Shown here: piece after piece, positions 61,607 through 64,000 of the stretch
Layout: each line of letters starts with the position of its first letter
Numbering within the stretch: the stretch's first letter is position 1
Assembly: GCA_024760905.1 (NCBI GenBank)
Contig: CM045729.1
Location: forward strand, 3,527,663-3,591,662
DNA length: 64,000 nucleotides
Direction: 5' to 3'
From: Plotosus lineatus
Taxonomy: Eukaryota > Chordata > Actinopteri > Siluriformes > Plotosidae
The notes under the pieces: generated by a model
Database searches by the model: none
What the model was told of the DNA's origin: nothing
What the model saw: only the letters and a program-made list of their open reading frames with translations
Program-made: the position numbers and the translations under genes

Positions 61607-61682
61607 TGAGACACAGTGGTGTAATGGTGAGCACGTCCGCCTCACAGCTAGAAGGTCCTGGGTTTGATTCCCAGCTCGGGTC
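61607..61682 (+). mobile_element. tRNA-derived SINE head, family 5 type
   Basis: ACACAGTGGTGTAATGGTGA (box A), CGCCTCACAGCTAGAAGG, and box B GGGTTTGATTCCC, then it runs straight into the 12-bp array. Confidence 0.72.
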
Positions 61683-62085
61683 GGTATAACTGTCTGTATA
61701 AAGGTTCGTATAACTGTCTGTATATTGGTCTGTATAATGGTCTCTAACGGTTCGTATAACTGTTTGTATAATGGTCCGTATAACTGTCTGTGTAACGGTC
61801 TGTATAACGGTCTGTATAACAGTCCATATAACTGTCAGTATAACAATCTGTATAACGGTCAGTATATCAGTCTGTACAACTGTCCATATAACTGTCTGCA
61901 TAATGGTCCATATAACTGTTTGTATAATGGTCTGTATAACAATCTGTATAATGGTCTGTATAATGGTTTGTATAATGGTCCTTATAACTGTCTGTATAAC
62001 GCTCTGTATTAAAGTTTGTATAATGGTCTGAATGATGGTCTGTATAACTGTCTGTATAACGATCTATACGGGTCACTGTCTGTAT
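61683..62085. repeat. 12-bp minisatellite (~33 units)
   Basis: The unit is about GGTCTGTATAAC, with GTATAATGG and TCCATATAAC variants. It starts directly after a SINE box B. The 4-residue periodic open frames on both strands are by-products. Confidence 0.93.
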
Positions 62086-62601
62086 CGGCTCGGAGGTGAT
62101 ATCTGAAGGCTTTCAGTTGCCTCTTGTACACACATTTCTCTGTTTTGATAACAACAATAAATACACTAAAGAAGTCCTTTAATACAGTTGAGATAACCGA
62201 ATGCTGATATATGCTGAACGACAGCATGGATTTGTCTCAGCGTGATACAGTCATAAACACAGCGGAGTAAAAGGTCACATGTTTCAGCCTCCTGTGTTGT
62301 TGAGGGAAAAAAATGAACGACGTTATGATGATGATAAAAGGTCATATCATCACCGAACGCTCTGTTTTGCTTTGCTGCCTTGTGCTACCTGCTGCATATT
62401 CAAAAGCCAGAAGCCTGTAACCTTTAATTAAAGATTTATAACACTGAGCTTTTGAATAATTAACGGATGTCAGCCTGGAGCAGAGTCATTATTATTTTGA
62501 ATTAGCCAAATTAGCGACGGGAGTATGAAACTCCTGAAGGCTGTGATGTCATGTTTCACCCACGTCTCTTATTCAGTATGTTCATTTTCTTATTCTGTCA
62601 C

Positions 62602-62605
<4 letters not shown>
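62086..62605. other. No gene seen
   Basis: AT-rich unique-looking sequence, with GAATAATTAACGG and GAATTAGCCAAATTAGCG near 62453-62518. Confidence 0.4.

Positions 62606-62641
<36 letters not shown>
62606..62641. repeat. (GA)n microsatellite
   Basis: About 18 AG units followed by a G-rich stretch. Confidence 0.96.
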
Positions 62642-62649
<8 letters not shown>

Positions 62650-63809
62650 GGGTGGTTTAATCATGTTGTTTAATTTTTCATCATCAAAACTGTTGCAAAT
62701 TCAAACAAAATACTCAAAACCTTGAGAAGAACTATCCCAATGGGCGTGACCTAATATTTTAATAAGCATTCTTGATTGACGGCCCTCTATCTGAGACGCA
62801 ACCTGCAATCTCCTGGATCCATATAGCAGCCACCACTTACAGAATTACATAAGATCTCTGCATGCGAGGCTATATTTGAATGGCTCGTGTAACTCTAAGT
62901 CGCTATGCTAATTGTCACTGCATTAGCTTTCATTAATGTTTTTATTGATACACTTTTATTTCTGCACACATCCTGAACAATAATGTAACAGTTTAATTGG
63001 TTGGCAGTTTTTAAATATCTTAGACACACTGGGCAGTAAACTCAGCCTGAAGCAGGGTCATCAGAACGTGTTCTCATGCTGATGTCTGGGCGGGATTAGC
63101 TCCCGTCACTGAATTCGGTCTGATGTGAGACGGGTGTGAGATCCTGCCTGTTCCTGAGTCTCCTGCTGTTTGTCCGCCTGCTTGCTGCCCTGAATCTGAC
63201 CTCATGCTCATGATCTTCGCCAGCCTGTAATCGGGCAGACGTGATACTGTAGAGTCCTGTAAGCTGTGGGGCAGACAGCGGTCAGGGAAGCACCTTCAGC
63301 TTAATGCTGTTAGCCTGAGTTTGGATGGGATGGGATCTAAGTCCTGGTGCTTCAGAAGTCATGCGATATCCATCTGACTGTCTGCTTGTTTATCGATCTG
63401 TCTGTCTACATGGAAGCAAAGTGGATTAAAAAACAAAAAACAAAACGCAAGACAACAAAGTGCAATTACCCCCTCCATCGCTTTTCTGAGGAAGCACTTT
63501 GCGCCTATCAAGATGTTCTGGTTTTTAAAGTTAGATCATGGATTTAACGCTCGGTGCTACAGTGGGGTTGGAGTAACGCAGACGGCTTTGCAAAGTAATG
63601 AACAAAAGATGAGAATTCATGTCATTAGTGAAATCAATATATACATTTGTAATGTAATTAACAAACCCGGCTAATATACGCAAGAAAACCTGCTAATTTA
63701 TCAATCAATGCTAATCTTTTTTTTTAATAAATGGAATGCTCAGTTTCTGCTGCTCAAGATTAGCTCATCCTAAACACACTTCATATGCAACTAATTCGGC
63801 GCCTGTGGT
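62650..63809. other. No gene seen; unique-looking DNA
   Basis: No repeats or coding frames recognised. Longest frame 66 aa (63347-63547), without motifs. Confidence 0.45.
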
Positions 63810-63810
63810 C

Positions 63811-64000
63811 TTAGACTCATTCATTCATTTTCCGAACCGCTTCATCCTAATTAGGGTCGCAGGTGCCCATCTCAGCCGACTCAGGGGAACATCCTGGACA
63901 GCTTGCCAGGCAATTGCAGGGCCGACACTCACACAAACATTCACACTCACGCCTAGAGGTGATTAACCTACTGTGCATGTTTTAGACTGTGGGAGGAAAC
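63811..64000 (-). mobile_element. SINE family 1-type tail, runs off the window
   Basis: TCATTCATTCATTTTCCGAA, then TCATCCTAATTAGGGTCGC, as in other inverted family 1 copies, followed by ACTGTGCATGTTTTAGACTG. The head lies beyond position 64000. Confidence 0.7.

Noticed and set aside
61600..61680. Functional tRNA gene
   Set aside because: tRNA-like internal promoter only; no cloverleaf could be completed, and it matches a SINE head.
61725..62031. Repetitive proteins such as the YNGLYNGLYNG frame
   Set aside because: A 12-bp tandem repeat keeps frames open on both strands; no sign of selection for one frame.

Overview
The window looks like intergenic DNA from a ray-finned fish, possibly an otophysan or catfish-like lineage; the order is a weak guess. 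The evidence is teleost-style mobile DNA: RTE-clade LINEs with one EN+RT reading frame, an L2-like LINE tail, a Penelope-like element, a Ty3/gypsy gag-protease remnant, Tigger/pogo, Tc1 and hAT DNA transposons, several tRNA-derived SINE families, and very dense dinucleotide microsatellites. I found no convincing host protein-coding gene, rRNA, functional tRNA or CRISPR array.

Layout. 1-5.4 kb: a pyrimidine-rich tract, a 5'-truncated RTE-type LINE (called RTE-A here), a SINE and a second LINE type (LINE-C), the last two splitting a degenerate AACTCAAAGAATC-like repeat. 5.4-11.3 kb: microsatellites, SINEs and a LINE-B tail. 11.36-18.4 kb: two nearly full-length RTE-A copies, one with a clear 14-bp target-site duplication. 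20.1-21.2 kb: a Tigger-like MITE. 21.4-23.7 kb: LINE-B with an 11-bp target duplication. 23.7-24.5 kb: a Penelope-like element remnant. 24.6-27.8 kb: another RTE-A copy. 29.9-31.6 kb: a Penelope terminal piece fused to a broken gypsy element with a partial LTR. 33-34 kb: a Tigger-like MITE. 34.6-37.6 kb: a 25-bp minisatellite followed by a 21-bp repeat. 38.5-41.3 kb: SINEs and an inverted LINE 3' UTR. 41.5-44 kb: a decayed Tigger. 44.2-45.5 kb: a MITE hosting Tc1 and RTE-A pieces. 46.5-48.3 kb: RTE-A plus L2-like LINE 3' parts. 48.3-53 kb: SINEs, a POGK-like pogo fragment and an RTE-A copy missing its 3' half. 53.7-58.2 kb: two AT-rich satellite arrays around another Penelope terminal repeat. 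58.9-62.1 kb: minisatellites and nested SINEs. About 60.5-61.6 and 62.1-63.8 kb look like ordinary single-copy noncoding sequence.

Main result. Three of the four Penelope-like terminal repeats contain all core elements of a type I hammerhead ribozyme: a stem I of 5 bp, CUGAAGA, a stem II hairpin, GAAA, a 3-bp palindromic stem III and a UA cleavage site. The fourth is cut off inside the motif at its junction with the gypsy remnant. Hammerheads are known in Penelope-like retroelements, so the class is not new, but these copies, their inverted arrangement around a GIY-YIG endonuclease tail, and a perfect 108-bp palindrome at one terminus are the most informative signals here. A second theme is the close coupling of LINE ends with microsatellites.
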